Assembly (NCBI RefSeq): GCF_007431345.1
Contig: NZ_CP041730.1
Coordinates: 2,232,001 to 2,296,000, forward strand
Length of the DNA stretch: 64,000 nt
Direction of reading: 5' to 3'
Source of the DNA: Chitinimonas arctica
GTDB taxonomy: Bacteria; Pseudomonadota; Gammaproteobacteria; Burkholderiales; Chitinimonadaceae
Below, piece after piece: positions 16,514 to 25,203 of the stretch. Numbering within the stretch: position 1 is the stretch's first letter; every line of letters starts with the position of its first letter. The notes under the pieces were generated by a model. The model was not told the DNA's origin, searched no databases, and saw only the letters and a list, made by a program, of their open reading frames with translations. The position numbers and the translations under genes were made by a program.

Positions 16514-17723
16514 TAAATCATTTATACAGTCGTTAAGCACCGACGAGTCTGTATGGTTTGATCGTTATTTTTATACGGCCATTGCTCCCTTGTTTTATAT
16601 TGAAACTTTGGCTGATTTAGAAAAGAAGCCGCGCTCAGGAAAAACGAGTGAAGACGAAGTGGGTATAATCGCTGCGAAAACACCTCAAATGTCCAGCGTG
16701 CCATGCTATTTTCATCGTGAGCTTTGTCTCAATGATCTGCTTGGACACCGAGTGCCGATGACTGGTCAAATTCCAGTAGCAAGAGCCATAAAGTCATATC
16801 GCGATGGAAAGGTGAAAGTTACAATTAAAGAGCCAGAGGAAGCTAAGGCATTTATTCGGTGGCAAGAAGGGAGGTTCCTTGAGATAGAGCGTGAACAAGC
16901 ACGTGACTGGCGGTCACAACTGGCGCGCATAGATTTAAAATTGACAGAAATGGCGGTGGAGAAAATTGGGATTACAGTTAAAAACTGCAAGTCTCTTGAA
17001 GATGCTCATCGTATGGCGGTTGGTGCTATTGCTTCCTTGGCTAAAACTTATGGACGATTTGATGTGTTTATGGAAATGTTAGATGTTCCAAAAGGACTAA
17101 GAAGGAATATTAAAAATCGATGGCGGTCACTTAAAAGGCCACGGCTTATGGAGTTCGCCCCTTATGCAGTCTTTGTTCTTACCGTAGAGATTTTTTTTAG
17201 CCTGGCCGTGGCAGCTAAATTAATTGCAAGCACTCGGCAAAGCCATTGCGTCGATATTGCGTATATTTTCTACCTCCCGTTTTGTAATATTTTCATATCG
17301 ACAGATAAATTGCATCGAACTTGTGCGCCTTTTTTCCTTCGTTCTGACCAGCGATTTATTTGGGGTTCGGATCTGAAATCTGAATTGGCGGAATTAAATG
17401 AATATTTTTTAACTTTGCCGTTGGAGGTTCGAGAGCTGGGCATATATAAATTCGCGCACAGGCTTCCTGTTGTGTCGAATGGATTGATACGAGAGCTTTA
17501 TACGCGCTACACTCCTTCCCTTCTGGAGGAAAAGGCCGATGAATTAAATAATTCCACAAGGAGTGACTTATTACCTGGGACAGGTGATGTGCGGGAGCAG
17601 AGCGGTGGATACGACGAAAATGGCGAGGGCGTCGATTATGACGAGCTGGTATTGCACCGAGTTGTAAGAGAAAGAAAAGGCTCGTGGATACAGATTGCTA
17701 GGGCAGGAAATCAGACGGTTTAG
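16491..17723 (+). CDS. PIN-like nuclease candidate paired with HEPN protein
   Basis: The 410-residue protein starts MGPTTLFDKSFIQSL. Acidic residues fall where PIN-domain nucleases need them: D8 after the first strand, E38 in PLFYIETLADL, and D255 and D272 in VDIAYIFYLPFC and IFISTDKLH. The last segment resembles the PIN motif in which an aspartate opens a helix and another follows a beta-strand. About 200 residues separate the two halves, so this is a PIN-like fold with a large insertion, or a divergent relative. The ATG at 16,491 follows a GGAAGG site and overlaps the HEPN gene by 23 bp; a TTG at 16,446 is an alternative. Function as an RNase is inferred, not shown. Confidence 0.65.
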   Translation: MGPTTLFDKSFIQSLSTDESVWFDRYFYTAIAPLFYIETLADLEKKPRSGKTSEDEVGIIAAKTPQMSSVPCYFHRELCLNDLLGHRVPMTGQIPVARAIKSYRDGKVKVTIKEPEEAKAFIRWQEGRFLEIEREQARDWRSQLARIDLKLTEMAVEKIGITVKNCKSLEDAHRMAVGAIASLAKTYGRFDVFMEMLDVPKGLRRNIKNRWRSLKRPRLMEFAPYAVFVLTVEIFFSLAVAAKLIASTRQSHCVDIAYIFYLPFCNIFISTDKLHRTCAPFFLRSDQRFIWGSDLKSELAELNEYFLTLPLEVRELGIYKFAHRLPVVSNGLIRELYTRYTPSLLEEKADELNNSTRSDLLPGTGDVREQSGGYDENGEGVDYDELVLHRVVRERKGSWIQIARAGNQTV

Positions 17724-17825
17724 TTGTGCGTTGTTCAGTTTTAATATCGTTAGTTTTGAAGGGTTCAGTGTTAATATTATCGACGCTAAATTTGGAAATT
17801 ATGTAGCGAAGGTGGCTGATGACTG
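17724..17825. other. AT-rich gap between PIN-like gene and portal gene
   Basis: These 102 bp separate convergent genes. They are AT-rich like the cargo cassette and hold no clear terminator hairpin, repeat or small ORF that I can support. The cassette boundary probably lies here. Confidence 0.5.
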
Positions 17826-19325
17826 TTAATTTTCCCTATCGGAGGAAGTGGTTTCTCCACTGTTTGAAGTTGCACTTGAACTAAATTTCAGGCCTTTCTC
17901 GTCCGTTTGTTTGCGCCAGGTAGCTATCTGTTCCAATACATCGCGTGGATTTGCCCCACGCTTTCGCAGAACCTCCACCTCGCTAGCAAATCCAGCCCGA
18001 ACCAAAGCTTCCCAAGCATTGGCTTCCTTCAGCGGATCAATCCACGGCATCGACTGGCCAATAAACAACGCATCGTCCGCTGTCTCGGGCACCACATCTG
18101 CCGGCATCGGTACCACACCGGACAGCTGCGAAGCCAGCACAAACGATTCCCAAGTCGGCTGTACAAACATCCCTGTGAACTCGTCGGCCAGCACGGCGTA
18201 GTGTATCCACTGCTCGACCAGCTCCTGCCGCTGGGCGCTGTAGGTACCGTTGTAATCCCGGCTGATGCTGGAATAGCTGCCGCCCAGGCCTGCTGCGACT
18301 GCACGTAGCTGGCCCTGGCGGAAAGTGATGAGGTTCGGATTCGGCCGGTTGCTGTCGATCATGCCGATCTCTTCGCCGGCGGCGAGGGTGTCGATAATCA
18401 TCCCCGGCGCCATGCGCAGCTCGCGTGGGACCGGGTTGCCGTTTTCGTCCTTGGCTTCGTCGTCGGGGTTGTATAGATCCGGGGTGCCGCGCTTGACGTA
18501 GGCGGTCAGCATGGCCGCCACCTTGGCGGCGACCCGTTCGCTTTCTTCGTAGTCCTTGATGTCTTCCAGGCGGGTCAGCACGCTGGCGAACTCGGACACG
18601 CCGCGTTGCTGGCCGATGCGGTCGAGCAGGGCGATATGCAGCATGCGGTCGGCGCTGATGCGGCGCAGGCTGCCATTGCTGAGAAATAGGCCTACGTCGA
18701 GCGGGTTTTGTTTGTAGACCCAATAGCCGACCGGGCGGCCCCAGCCGTTGGACTCGATGCCCTGGCGCACCTTGTCGCCCTCGTTGTAATCCATCGGCAC
18801 CATATCGGCCTCGAACAGCTCCAGGCTATACGGTACGCGGGTGCCGTGGTCGAGCTTGGGGACGGCGCCAATCAGTTGCTGGCTAAAGGCTTCGCCGTCG
18901 CGTAACCAGGTACGAGCCACCATGCGCTGGACCTTGGCGAAGCTATGGCGTTGGGTGACCTCGGGCTTGCGACACCAGTCCTTCCAGGCGTCGCGCAGGG
19001 CCTTGGCGTATTCCTCGTGGATGGTGCCGTCCGCGCGGCGTGGTTGCGGTTCGACGCCGATGCCGGCGGCGCCGACCACGTTGTTGACCAGCACGCGCAA
19101 GGCGCCGCGTGCCAGGTCGTGGTTGCGCTCCAGGTAGCGGGCGGTGGCGCGTAGTGGGACGGCGCCCTGCTGCACTAACTGGTTTGGCGACTGGGTATCG
19201 CGGCGGGCCTTGCGTGTGGTGCTCTTCTTCGCGCCTTCATAGTGGGCCAGTGCTTGCCGAAAGGTCGCCCGCTTATAGGCGGCCTCGGGATTGAAGTAGT
19301 TCACCAGGCTGTCGATCAGGTTCAT
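17826..19325 (-). CDS. Portal protein (gpB, lambda type)
   Basis: The 499-residue protein has the family's N-terminal region (RATARYLERNHDLARGALRVLVNNVVGAAG), where lambda-type portals carry an N-terminal helix followed by a clip and wing. Portals form the dodecameric ring at one head vertex through which DNA is pumped and to which gpW and the tail attach. It begins immediately after the gpW gene on the same strand. In lambda the protease gene comes directly after it; here an inverted cargo cassette separates the two. Confidence 0.93.
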   Translation of the reverse strand: MNLIDSLVNYFNPEAAYKRATFRQALAHYEGAKKSTTRKARRDTQSPNQLVQQGAVPLRATARYLERNHDLARGALRVLVNNVVGAAGIGVEPQPRRADGTIHEEYAKALRDAWKDWCRKPEVTQRHSFAKVQRMVARTWLRDGEAFSQQLIGAVPKLDHGTRVPYSLELFEADMVPMDYNEGDKVRQGIESNGWGRPVGYWVYKQNPLDVGLFLSNGSLRRISADRMLHIALLDRIGQQRGVSEFASVLTRLEDIKDYEESERVAAKVAAMLTAYVKRGTPDLYNPDDEAKDENGNPVPRELRMAPGMIIDTLAAGEEIGMIDSNRPNPNLITFRQGQLRAVAAGLGGSYSSISRDYNGTYSAQRQELVEQWIHYAVLADEFTGMFVQPTWESFVLASQLSGVVPMPADVVPETADDALFIGQSMPWIDPLKEANAWEALVRAGFASEVEVLRKRGANPRDVLEQIATWRKQTDEKGLKFSSSATSNSGETTSSDREN

Positions 19326-19544
19326 TTAATCCATCCTCGCCACGCTGAAACCCAGGCCGCCGATGCGCGGCGCCTTGCCGGCGGCTTCATTGGCGGCGCG
19401 GCCTTCCCATTCGCGGCGGCCGCTGCGGATCTCGGCCAGGTTTTCCATGGTCAGGGTACGGCCGTTGAACTGGATGGACTTGCCGAGCAGGATGGCGGCT
19501 TCGGCTTCGAGGTACTTATCACGCATTGCGGTGGCGAGGGTCAT
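19326..19544 (-). CDS. Head-tail connector gpW
   Basis: A 72-residue protein with the gpW pattern: helix (ATAMRDKYLEAEAAILLG), short beta-hairpin (KSIQFNGRTLTMENL), helix (AEIRSGRREWEGRA). gpW (68 residues in lambda) joins the portal after DNA packaging and prepares the tail site. The gene ends one base before the portal gene. The dyad at 19,587-19,612 lies 43 bp upstream of its start. Confidence 0.88.
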   Translation of the reverse strand: MTLATAMRDKYLEAEAAILLGKSIQFNGRTLTMENLAEIRSGRREWEGRAANEAAGKAPRIGGLGFSVARMD

Positions 19545-19586
19545 GGCGTATTCCTTGGGCGGTACCGGCTAGGGTGGCAAAAAGCC

Positions 19587-19612
19587 AGTCCAGTTTCAAG
19601 GTGCAAAGCTGG
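19587..19612 (-). promoter_or_regulatory. Dyad upstream of gpW (second copy of late regulatory site)
   Basis: AGTCCAGTTT is followed, with 23 bases from CCAG to CTGG, by AAAGCTGG. The half-site, the overall spacing and the distance to the following start codon (43 bp) match the site before the ClpP-capsid gene. Between dyad and gene the two share further short blocks. It sits in the gap between the Mor-family gene and gpW. Confidence 0.55.
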
Positions 19613-19616
19613 AAAA

Positions 19617-19916
19617 TCACCGGCTGACGATCTGGTAAAGCCGGCTACGACTGATGCCGTACTTCTTGCAGACCAGGTCGCGGTTCTGTCCGTTGAATTC
19701 CTGCCGGATGGCCAAATCGCGGGCGGTGCGGTCTACGCCAGGGATATAGCGCTTTTCCCCACCCATGCGCTTGCACATGCCCTCGACCAGGGCCAATGCC
19801 CACGGGGTGGCCAGCTGTTCGGTCAGGCCGATATCCTCGCGCAGGATGGCGGTGATGTCGTAGAGCAGGGAGACGCGTGCATCATCGGCGTGGAGGGTGT
19901 CTTGCGTGGTGGTCAT
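19617..19916 (-). CDS. Mor-family transcription activator
   Basis: This 99-residue protein matches the Mor/C family of phage Mu: an N-terminal helical dimerisation region and a C-terminal helix-turn-helix (GQNRDLVCKKYGISRSRLYQIV). Mor and C activate middle and late Mu genes by binding dyads next to weak promoters. Here the gene sits between the large terminase and gpW, an odd place in a lambda-like order, and overlaps the terminase by ATGA. It may activate the head and tail genes downstream; the repeated dyad nearby is a candidate target. Confidence 0.82.
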   Translation of the reverse strand: MTTTQDTLHADDARVSLLYDITAILREDIGLTEQLATPWALALVEGMCKRMGGEKRYIPGVDRTARDLAIRQEFNGQNRDLVCKKYGISRSRLYQIVSR

Positions 19917-21970
19917 AGTCTTTCGGCCCATTCGGCGCTGGCGAGGCTGGGGGCCTGCCTGCGTGGTGCGATACGCCCGCTGCTGGTCTTGCTTCCCTGT
20001 TTTGTCACCACCGGCTTAGGCCCCTCTGCGGGGGCGCTGACTTGAGCCGGCGGCGTGTCGAATAGATCGCTGATCGCGGGTTGTACCCGTGCTTCGAGTT
20101 CATCCCACCACTTGGCCGGTTTGCGGCCCAGTTCGAGGTGGGTTTCCAGCCAGAGGTTGTAGACCGCGCAATCCCAGGCTTCGACCCGTTTGCGGATTGG
20201 TGTCCAGCGCGATTCCTCGCCGCGCACCGTGGTGCGGCTGCGGCGAACCTCGCCGGACATTTGCTTGAAGAATTCGTCTTCATGGTCGCGCGATAGATGC
20301 ACGTAGCCGGGTCCGGCACGTTCCAGCTGCATGCGGCCGTAGAGCAGATCCTTGGCCAGGTTGGTACCGACCAGCCACAGGATGACGCCGCGCTTGCGCA
20401 CCCGGCCCCGCCAGTCGATATCGACTTTCTGGGCGCCGTTCTTGATGTGCTTTTCCTTGCCCGAGGCGCCCTTGACCGCGAACACCTTGCGCCGCTCGTG
20501 CTTGGCGCAGAAGTCATAGACGGCGTGGGTGTAGTGGCCGCCGCTATCAATCGCCGTGGCATGCACACGCAGGGTGGTGCCGGCGGCATGTGGGTATTCG
20601 GTTTCGAACAGGATCTCTTCCAGCTCGCGCCACACTTCATCCTCGCCGGGGCTGCCATACAGAATGCGGTGGTCAATGGTCCAGGTTTCGCAACCTCGCC
20701 CGTAGGCTTTGACGGTGACTTCCAAGCGGTTGTCTTGCCCGTCCACGCTGGCCAGCAGCATCAGCCCACCGCGTGGCACCCATTGCAGCGGGAACGGCTC
20801 GGCGCGCTGCTTCAGCTCGTCGGCGTCGGAACGCTGTACTTCCTGTTCGTAGGCCTCGCCCAGGGTGGTGTTGATAAACGCCTTCAGCTTGGTCATGTCG
20901 CCTTCGGCGACCTTGGACATGGCGGCGAGGAATTCGCGCACGATATCGGACCAGCTGGCGGCCGGGCTGTAGGCCGTCCAGACATGCATTGCGACATGGC
21001 TGGGCGCGGGCACGACATGGCCGGCCGCATTGCGGAACACGCCGGCATGGTCGATCAACAGTAGGCCATCGTCGGACAGCCAATAGCCGGACTCGCACAC
21101 GCGCAGGTAGTCACCCTGGTCGATCAACGTGGCGCAATGCGGGCAGAGGTGGCGGACCGTCTTGGGATCTTTGGCGGACCATTTGAAACCGTGGCTTTCA
21201 TCCTTGCCGCCCCAGGTGAGCGGGTGTGCTTCGCCGCAACTTGGGCATGGAATCACGAAGTGGAAGCGCGCGTCGGCCAGCTCGAAGCGCGTGTCGATAA
21301 TGGAAAAGCCCTTCAGCTTGGGCGTGCTGCCAATGATGATTTTCGGAAACGTTGCCCCCTCTACCCGCTTGGCGGCGAGGGTGAACGGGTCGCCTTCCTT
21401 TTCCACATCGGCGTCGAAGCCATCGACTTCGTCGAGGATGGCGTCATCGACCGAAATCCGCCGGTAGTTCTTGGCGGCCTTGCCACCGCGCAGGTGCAAC
21501 ATCGAGCCCAGAAACTTCTTGGCCTGTAGCGTGTTGTCCTTGTGCCGCGCCATATAGGCGGGGAACACGTCTTTCATGACCGCCACGTCGCGCAGCATCG
21601 GGTCGAGTTCGGTTTTGACGAACTCGTCGCGGTCCTCGTCGGTCGGCTGCCATAGGGCTTGATTACGCCGTTTGTGGTGGGCGTTGTAGGCCAGCTTGGC
21701 CAGGATGATCTTGGTGTAACCGACCCGAGCCGACTTCTTCAAATCGACCTCGCGGATATCGTCGTTGGACATCACCGCCATGATGGCGCGCTGAAACGGC
21801 CAGGCCCGCCACTCCTGTTCCACGTAGGACGATTCGGCCGACAGGTAGAAATGCTTGGCCGCCCAGGCTTCCAGCGACATCGGCTCGGGCACGCCGAAGG
21901 CAGCTAGGCCGCGCGCCAGGTGGCTTCCGATATCGACTTCGGAGAGGTGGGAGATCTCGGCCAGGTTCAC
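19913..21970 (-). CDS. Terminase large subunit (gpA type)
   Basis: The 685-residue protein has the lambda gpA signature: Walker A-like KKSARVGYTKI (residues 78-88) and Walker B-like AILDEVDGF (about 178), followed by a C-terminal nuclease region. It pumps DNA into proheads and cuts concatemers, with the small subunit to recognise cos. The gene overlaps the small subunit and Mor genes by four bases each. A lambda-like terminase with a gpNu1-type partner suggests cos packaging with cohesive ends. Confidence 0.95.
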   Translation of the reverse strand: MNLAEISHLSEVDIGSHLARGLAAFGVPEPMSLEAWAAKHFYLSAESSYVEQEWRAWPFQRAIMAVMSNDDIREVDLKKSARVGYTKIILAKLAYNAHHKRRNQALWQPTDEDRDEFVKTELDPMLRDVAVMKDVFPAYMARHKDNTLQAKKFLGSMLHLRGGKAAKNYRRISVDDAILDEVDGFDADVEKEGDPFTLAAKRVEGATFPKIIIGSTPKLKGFSIIDTRFELADARFHFVIPCPSCGEAHPLTWGGKDESHGFKWSAKDPKTVRHLCPHCATLIDQGDYLRVCESGYWLSDDGLLLIDHAGVFRNAAGHVVPAPSHVAMHVWTAYSPAASWSDIVREFLAAMSKVAEGDMTKLKAFINTTLGEAYEQEVQRSDADELKQRAEPFPLQWVPRGGLMLLASVDGQDNRLEVTVKAYGRGCETWTIDHRILYGSPGEDEVWRELEEILFETEYPHAAGTTLRVHATAIDSGGHYTHAVYDFCAKHERRKVFAVKGASGKEKHIKNGAQKVDIDWRGRVRKRGVILWLVGTNLAKDLLYGRMQLERAGPGYVHLSRDHEDEFFKQMSGEVRRSRTTVRGEESRWTPIRKRVEAWDCAVYNLWLETHLELGRKPAKWWDELEARVQPAISDLFDTPPAQVSAPAEGPKPVVTKQGSKTSSGRIAPRRQAPSLASAEWAERL

Positions 21971-22476
21971 GCCTCGATCTCCACGTCGAGTTCGTCCGGC
22001 GCGGACTTGTCGTCGAGCAGGTCGGCAAGCGAGATGGCGGCAGCCAGATTGCGCACGCGGGCAATCTCGCTGGCGATATGGGTCAGCGCTTCGGCGGGCA
22101 AGCCGGGCACGCGGCGGCGGATGGCGCCGGGGATGGCATCGAGAATGCCGCCGACTTTGTTGCCGGCCTTGGCCAGCACTTCCTCGATCACCACCACTGG
22201 CGCCAGCTCGCGGCGGGTCACCGCGTTCTGCATGGCGATGCGCTCGCGCTGTTCCTTGGCCAGGCCGGCCCGTTCCTGCACCAGGTCGAGGTCGCCGGCG
22301 GACTCGCGGCCGGCGGCCACTTCGCGCAGGTGGCCGGTGTAGGACAGCAGCCAGCCGCCGGCGGTGTCGCCCTCGGCGATCACGCGCCGCGACAGTAAAT
22401 CGCTTACCGCCGGCTGGCTAATGCCGACCAGCTTGCCGAATGCGGACTGTGTGATTTGTTGTTCCAAATCAATCAT
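21967..22476 (-). CDS. Terminase small subunit (gpNu1-like)
   Basis: The 169-residue protein has an N-terminal winged helix-turn-helix (QQITQSAFGKLVGISQPAVS), then a helical region. gpNu1 binds cos DNA and recruits the large subunit. The ATG at 22,476 has an AGGGGG site five bases upstream; the longer open frame has no support. The end overlaps the large subunit by four bases. The cos site probably lies close upstream, but I cannot point to it. Confidence 0.85.
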   Translation of the reverse strand: MIDLEQQITQSAFGKLVGISQPAVSDLLSRRVIAEGDTAGGWLLSYTGHLREVAAGRESAGDLDLVQERAGLAKEQRERIAMQNAVTRRELAPVVVIEEVLAKAGNKVGGILDAIPGAIRRRVPGLPAEALTHIASEIARVRNLAAAISLADLLDDKSAPDELDVEIEA

Positions 22477-22558
22477 ATAACCCCCTTGCAACACCCTTGT
22501 GACTAGCGACAAATCGAGGTTCGAATTACCCGTGACAGCCCCCTTCCGGGAGTACCTT

Positions 22559-23311
22559 TCAGGATCGGAACGCCAGATTGAATTCGTCCTGCAGGTGCGC
22601 TTGGGCGGCCTGGTCGGCGATGCCGGGCAGATCGAGGCGGCGTTGATAGGTGGCGGAACGGACGAACAGGACCAGCGGTTGCAGGCTGGTACCGAAGGCG
22701 GTGTAGGTGCGGCGCCAGATCCCGGCAGGCAGCGCCTTGCCGCCACGGGCGGGCTTCTGCCCCGGCTTGACCACGATGAGTTCGAAGCCTTGCCGCGTGC
22801 GCGTGCCTTGCTTGAGTTTGGCTAGGCGTCCGTCCGTGGCATTGGCGCGGTAGCCTTGCTCGCCGAAGGCTTGCAGCTGGCTGAGCAGCTTCACAATCTC
22901 GCTGCCGCGCATATTGCCGAAGCTGTCGAGCTGCATTGCCTCGCCCGGTACTGCGACCATGCCTGCCGGCATCAGGCCCTTGGCCTGCAAGGCGCGTTCA
23001 AAGCGCTTGAGCCGGCGGGCGCCGCCGAAGACCTCGGGGCCGAGGTACTTCTCGGCTGGTGTGCCCTTGAAGGTGTCGTCCTTGAAGGTGACTTCGGCTT
23101 GCAGCAGGTTGGCGCGGGCCGGCTTCACCCGCATGCCTCGCAAGGTGTAGGGCGTCGGCCGGTCGAAGACGCGCGGCATGGTGGCCTGCACCTGGCGCTG
23201 CGCATGCCCGGCGGTGCGGGTCAGGGCGATGGCGGTGCAGCGCACGGCCTTCTGTTTGTGTTCGGCCAGCGCCGTGGCGAAGCCGCTGGTGTTTATGCTG
23301 ATAACGATCAT
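22559..23311 (-). CDS. Tail completion protein candidate (gpZ-like)
   Basis: A basic 250-residue protein. It starts MIVISINTSGFATALAEHKQ and ends with a segment (LPGIADQAAQAHLQDEFNLAF) that recalls minor tail protein Z of lambda, a basic protein needed to make tails infectious. Its middle (KGTPAEKYLGPEVFGGARRLKRFERAL) is also seen in phage proteins annotated as virion morphogenesis factors. Its place upstream of terminase is unusual for gpZ, so the assignment is tentative. The ATG at 23,311 was chosen as the first that starts outside the previous gene. Confidence 0.5.
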   Translation of the reverse strand: MIVISINTSGFATALAEHKQKAVRCTAIALTRTAGHAQRQVQATMPRVFDRPTPYTLRGMRVKPARANLLQAEVTFKDDTFKGTPAEKYLGPEVFGGARRLKRFERALQAKGLMPAGMVAVPGEAMQLDSFGNMRGSEIVKLLSQLQAFGEQGYRANATDGRLAKLKQGTRTRQGFELIVVKPGQKPARGGKALPAGIWRRTYTAFGTSLQPLVLFVRSATYQRRLDLPGIADQAAQAHLQDEFNLAFRS

Positions 23312-23385
23312 TGCCGCGTCCCGAGGGTGACGCGCCCGCACTACCCAATGCCAGGCTTGAGCCCGGTCTATTGTTTCCTGCCCGG

Positions 23386-24063
23386 CTAGGCTGCTCGGCC
23401 CAGCTGTTGTGCGGCTTTTGCCACGCACTTCGATTTCTCTTCAGGCGGCATATGCAAGACAGCCATGGCGCTCCGGAACTTCTGCTGAAGCTGATCCCTG
23501 TCTGGCCGATACCCAAGCCACTTCACATCGGCGTCGTAGACCGGTACCGGCGCCCAGTAGCCGCGCCGCATCTGCTCGTCGAGCAGTCGCTTCCAACGCT
23601 TACCGGATAGCTCAAAATTGGTATTTCGCAGTTCGAAAGCGCCAAAGGCATGCGCGGCCCAATAGATCGCCGGTACATGCCAAACAAATGGGTGCCCGAA
23701 ACTCATTGCCGCCATTTGCTTGCCTGCCTCGATGAATGCTTCTTCGGCGTCCGCGATCGGCTTCGCCATGTCGAGGAACTCGGGCAAGGTCGGTGGCATC
23801 TCGCGGCGGCGGCAATGGTGAATGGCCATTTTTACCTGCGCCACGGTGAGTTCTTCCTTGGCAAAGGCATCCGCCCATTCCTTTTGCCAAGCCACGTAAA
23901 TGCCCATGGCCGCTTCCGCCGAGTCCGCATTGAAGCGGTGGCGCCACAGCTGACTCCAGATGCTGCCAAAGCGGGTATCCAGCATGTCCATCAGCGAGCC
24001 GCCCCACTTGGGGTGGAGCTTCAGCCACATGTTTTGTCCAGGTAGGTGCAGATCAGTGCTCAC
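23386..24063 (-). CDS. Replication protein P-like (helicase loader)
   Basis: The 225-residue protein carries segments typical of lambda P family members: a tryptophan-rich start (MWLKLHPKWGG), FGSIWSQLWRHRF, and the proline signature RREMPPTLPEFLDMA. Lambda P binds the host DnaB helicase and delivers it to the origin marked by O. It overlaps the O-like gene by 11 bases, the standard O-P order. Confidence 0.85.
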   Translation of the reverse strand: MSTDLHLPGQNMWLKLHPKWGGSLMDMLDTRFGSIWSQLWRHRFNADSAEAAMGIYVAWQKEWADAFAKEELTVAQVKMAIHHCRRREMPPTLPEFLDMAKPIADAEEAFIEAGKQMAAMSFGHPFVWHVPAIYWAAHAFGAFELRNTNFELSGKRWKRLLDEQMRRGYWAPVPVYDADVKWLGYRPDRDQLQQKFRSAMAVLHMPPEEKSKCVAKAAQQLGRAA

Positions 24064-24976
24064 GATAGCCTCCTAAAGCCTTCCCGATCGCGGCACTGCC
24101 CCGACCGGAGACGTTGAACTTACCGGACCGGCGGACCTGTCTTCCTGCTGACTGCGGCGCAGCCGCATGCAACGCTTCCGCCAGCGCGTCGGTCTCGGCA
24201 ACCTTGAGCATGTAGAGGGCGGACATGATGTGGCCGGCGAAGCACCGGTCCCGTGCCGCAGTGAGGCCCGCAAGGGTGACGCCGAGCGGTATCAGGACTT
24301 CGATCTGGCGGCCTACTTCGAGGCGTAAAACTTCCACTTGGCGGTAGCCCAGCCACTGCAAGGCATGCCGATATTCCACCAAGGTCGCGGGCCGGGCGGG
24401 TGGAATACCGCGCTTCACGGTTGCGCGGTCAATCTCGTCTCGTGCTTGAGCGCCTAACACTGAATCCGAGTGAGATGATGGTTCTACGGAGCGTGGTTGA
24501 AACCTGATCCCTGATGTGGTGTCAACTTCGGGAAAATCATGGGTGTCAACATCCTGGTCTTCGTCATCCATAAGCCACGGTGGCACTTCGTTATTTGGGC
24601 CGTCGTCATCCTGGGGAGCATCGGTCGGCAACTTCGTGTCAGCTTCTTTTGAGCGGACTACTACTGTCCGAGCCAGCGGCAGTAAAAAAACGAGGCTGCC
24701 GCTGCCTTTCTGATCGATCAGCAGCCCCCTGGCGAGAAGCTGCTTGACGGCATAGCGCAGCTTATCCACGGAAGGCTTGTCGAACGCCCGGCCTTGCCGA
24801 CCTTCTGTCTCGCAATCCTCGGCCAATGCCTGCCAGCTCAGCCGAGCCGGTGCGATGCCTACCCGACCGGTCTTGAAGTTCATGCGGCGCCGTAGCGAGA
24901 TGTAGACCCGGAACGCCAAGTCAGGGATGCCGCTCAGCGCTTCCCATTCGACAAAGGTAATGACAAAGGCGCTCAT
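24053..24976 (-). CDS. Replication initiator O-like
   Basis: This 307-residue protein has an N-terminal winged-helix region (ITFVEWEALSGIPDLAFRVYISL and PSVDKLRYAVKQLLARGLLI), as in replication initiators of lambdoid phages. An acidic, low-complexity linker (about residues 118-150) precedes a C-terminal helical part that may contact P. In lambda the origin lies inside O; I looked for iterons and saw only two GTTGACACC copies about 30 bases apart, too few to claim an origin. It overlaps both neighbours by ATGA-type junctions. Confidence 0.75.
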   Translation of the reverse strand: MSAFVITFVEWEALSGIPDLAFRVYISLRRRMNFKTGRVGIAPARLSWQALAEDCETEGRQGRAFDKPSVDKLRYAVKQLLARGLLIDQKGSGSLVFLLPLARTVVVRSKEADTKLPTDAPQDDDGPNNEVPPWLMDDEDQDVDTHDFPEVDTTSGIRFQPRSVEPSSHSDSVLGAQARDEIDRATVKRGIPPARPATLVEYRHALQWLGYRQVEVLRLEVGRQIEVLIPLGVTLAGLTAARDRCFAGHIMSALYMLKVAETDALAEALHAAAPQSAGRQVRRSGKFNVSGRGSAAIGKALGGYREH

Positions 24977-25203
24977 GCGGTCGCCCTCCCGGTGGATGCC
25001 GCCAAGAGGCGAACGAGGAAGCCCCCTCGGCTGGATACCAGTTCCAGGTAGCCGTCGCGTTCCAAGCGCTTCAGCGCCTTGGCGGGGTCGCCACGTAGCT
25101 CGGCGGGCAGTTGAGTGCGCAGCCAGGCCGCCACATGGGCACGATCGACGAAGTGGTTAGGCAGCGTGGTGGATTGGCTGCCGGTGATTTTAAGCTGGGT
25201 CAT
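24973..25203 (-). CDS. Small phage protein, winged-helix-like
   Basis: A 76-residue protein whose middle (AAWLRTQLPAELRGDPAKAL) and end (LERDGYLELVSSRGGFLVR) look like helices followed by a beta wing. No family is recognised. It is coupled to YdaT on one side (14-bp overlap) and O on the other (ATGA), so it belongs to the early leftward operon. A regulatory or replication accessory role is possible but unproven. Confidence 0.6.
   Translation of the reverse strand: MTQLKITGSQSTTLPNHFVDRAHVAAWLRTQLPAELRGDPAKALKRLERDGYLELVSSRGGFLVRLLAASTGRATA

Noticed and set aside
19242..20045. 267-residue plus-strand frame over portal, gpW and Mor genes
   Set aside because: Three real minus-strand genes occupy the same DNA with proper coupling.
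24500..24550. Two GTTGACACC copies inside the O-like gene as origin iterons
   Set aside because: Only two copies, not evenly spaced as in known lambdoid origins; could be chance or coding.
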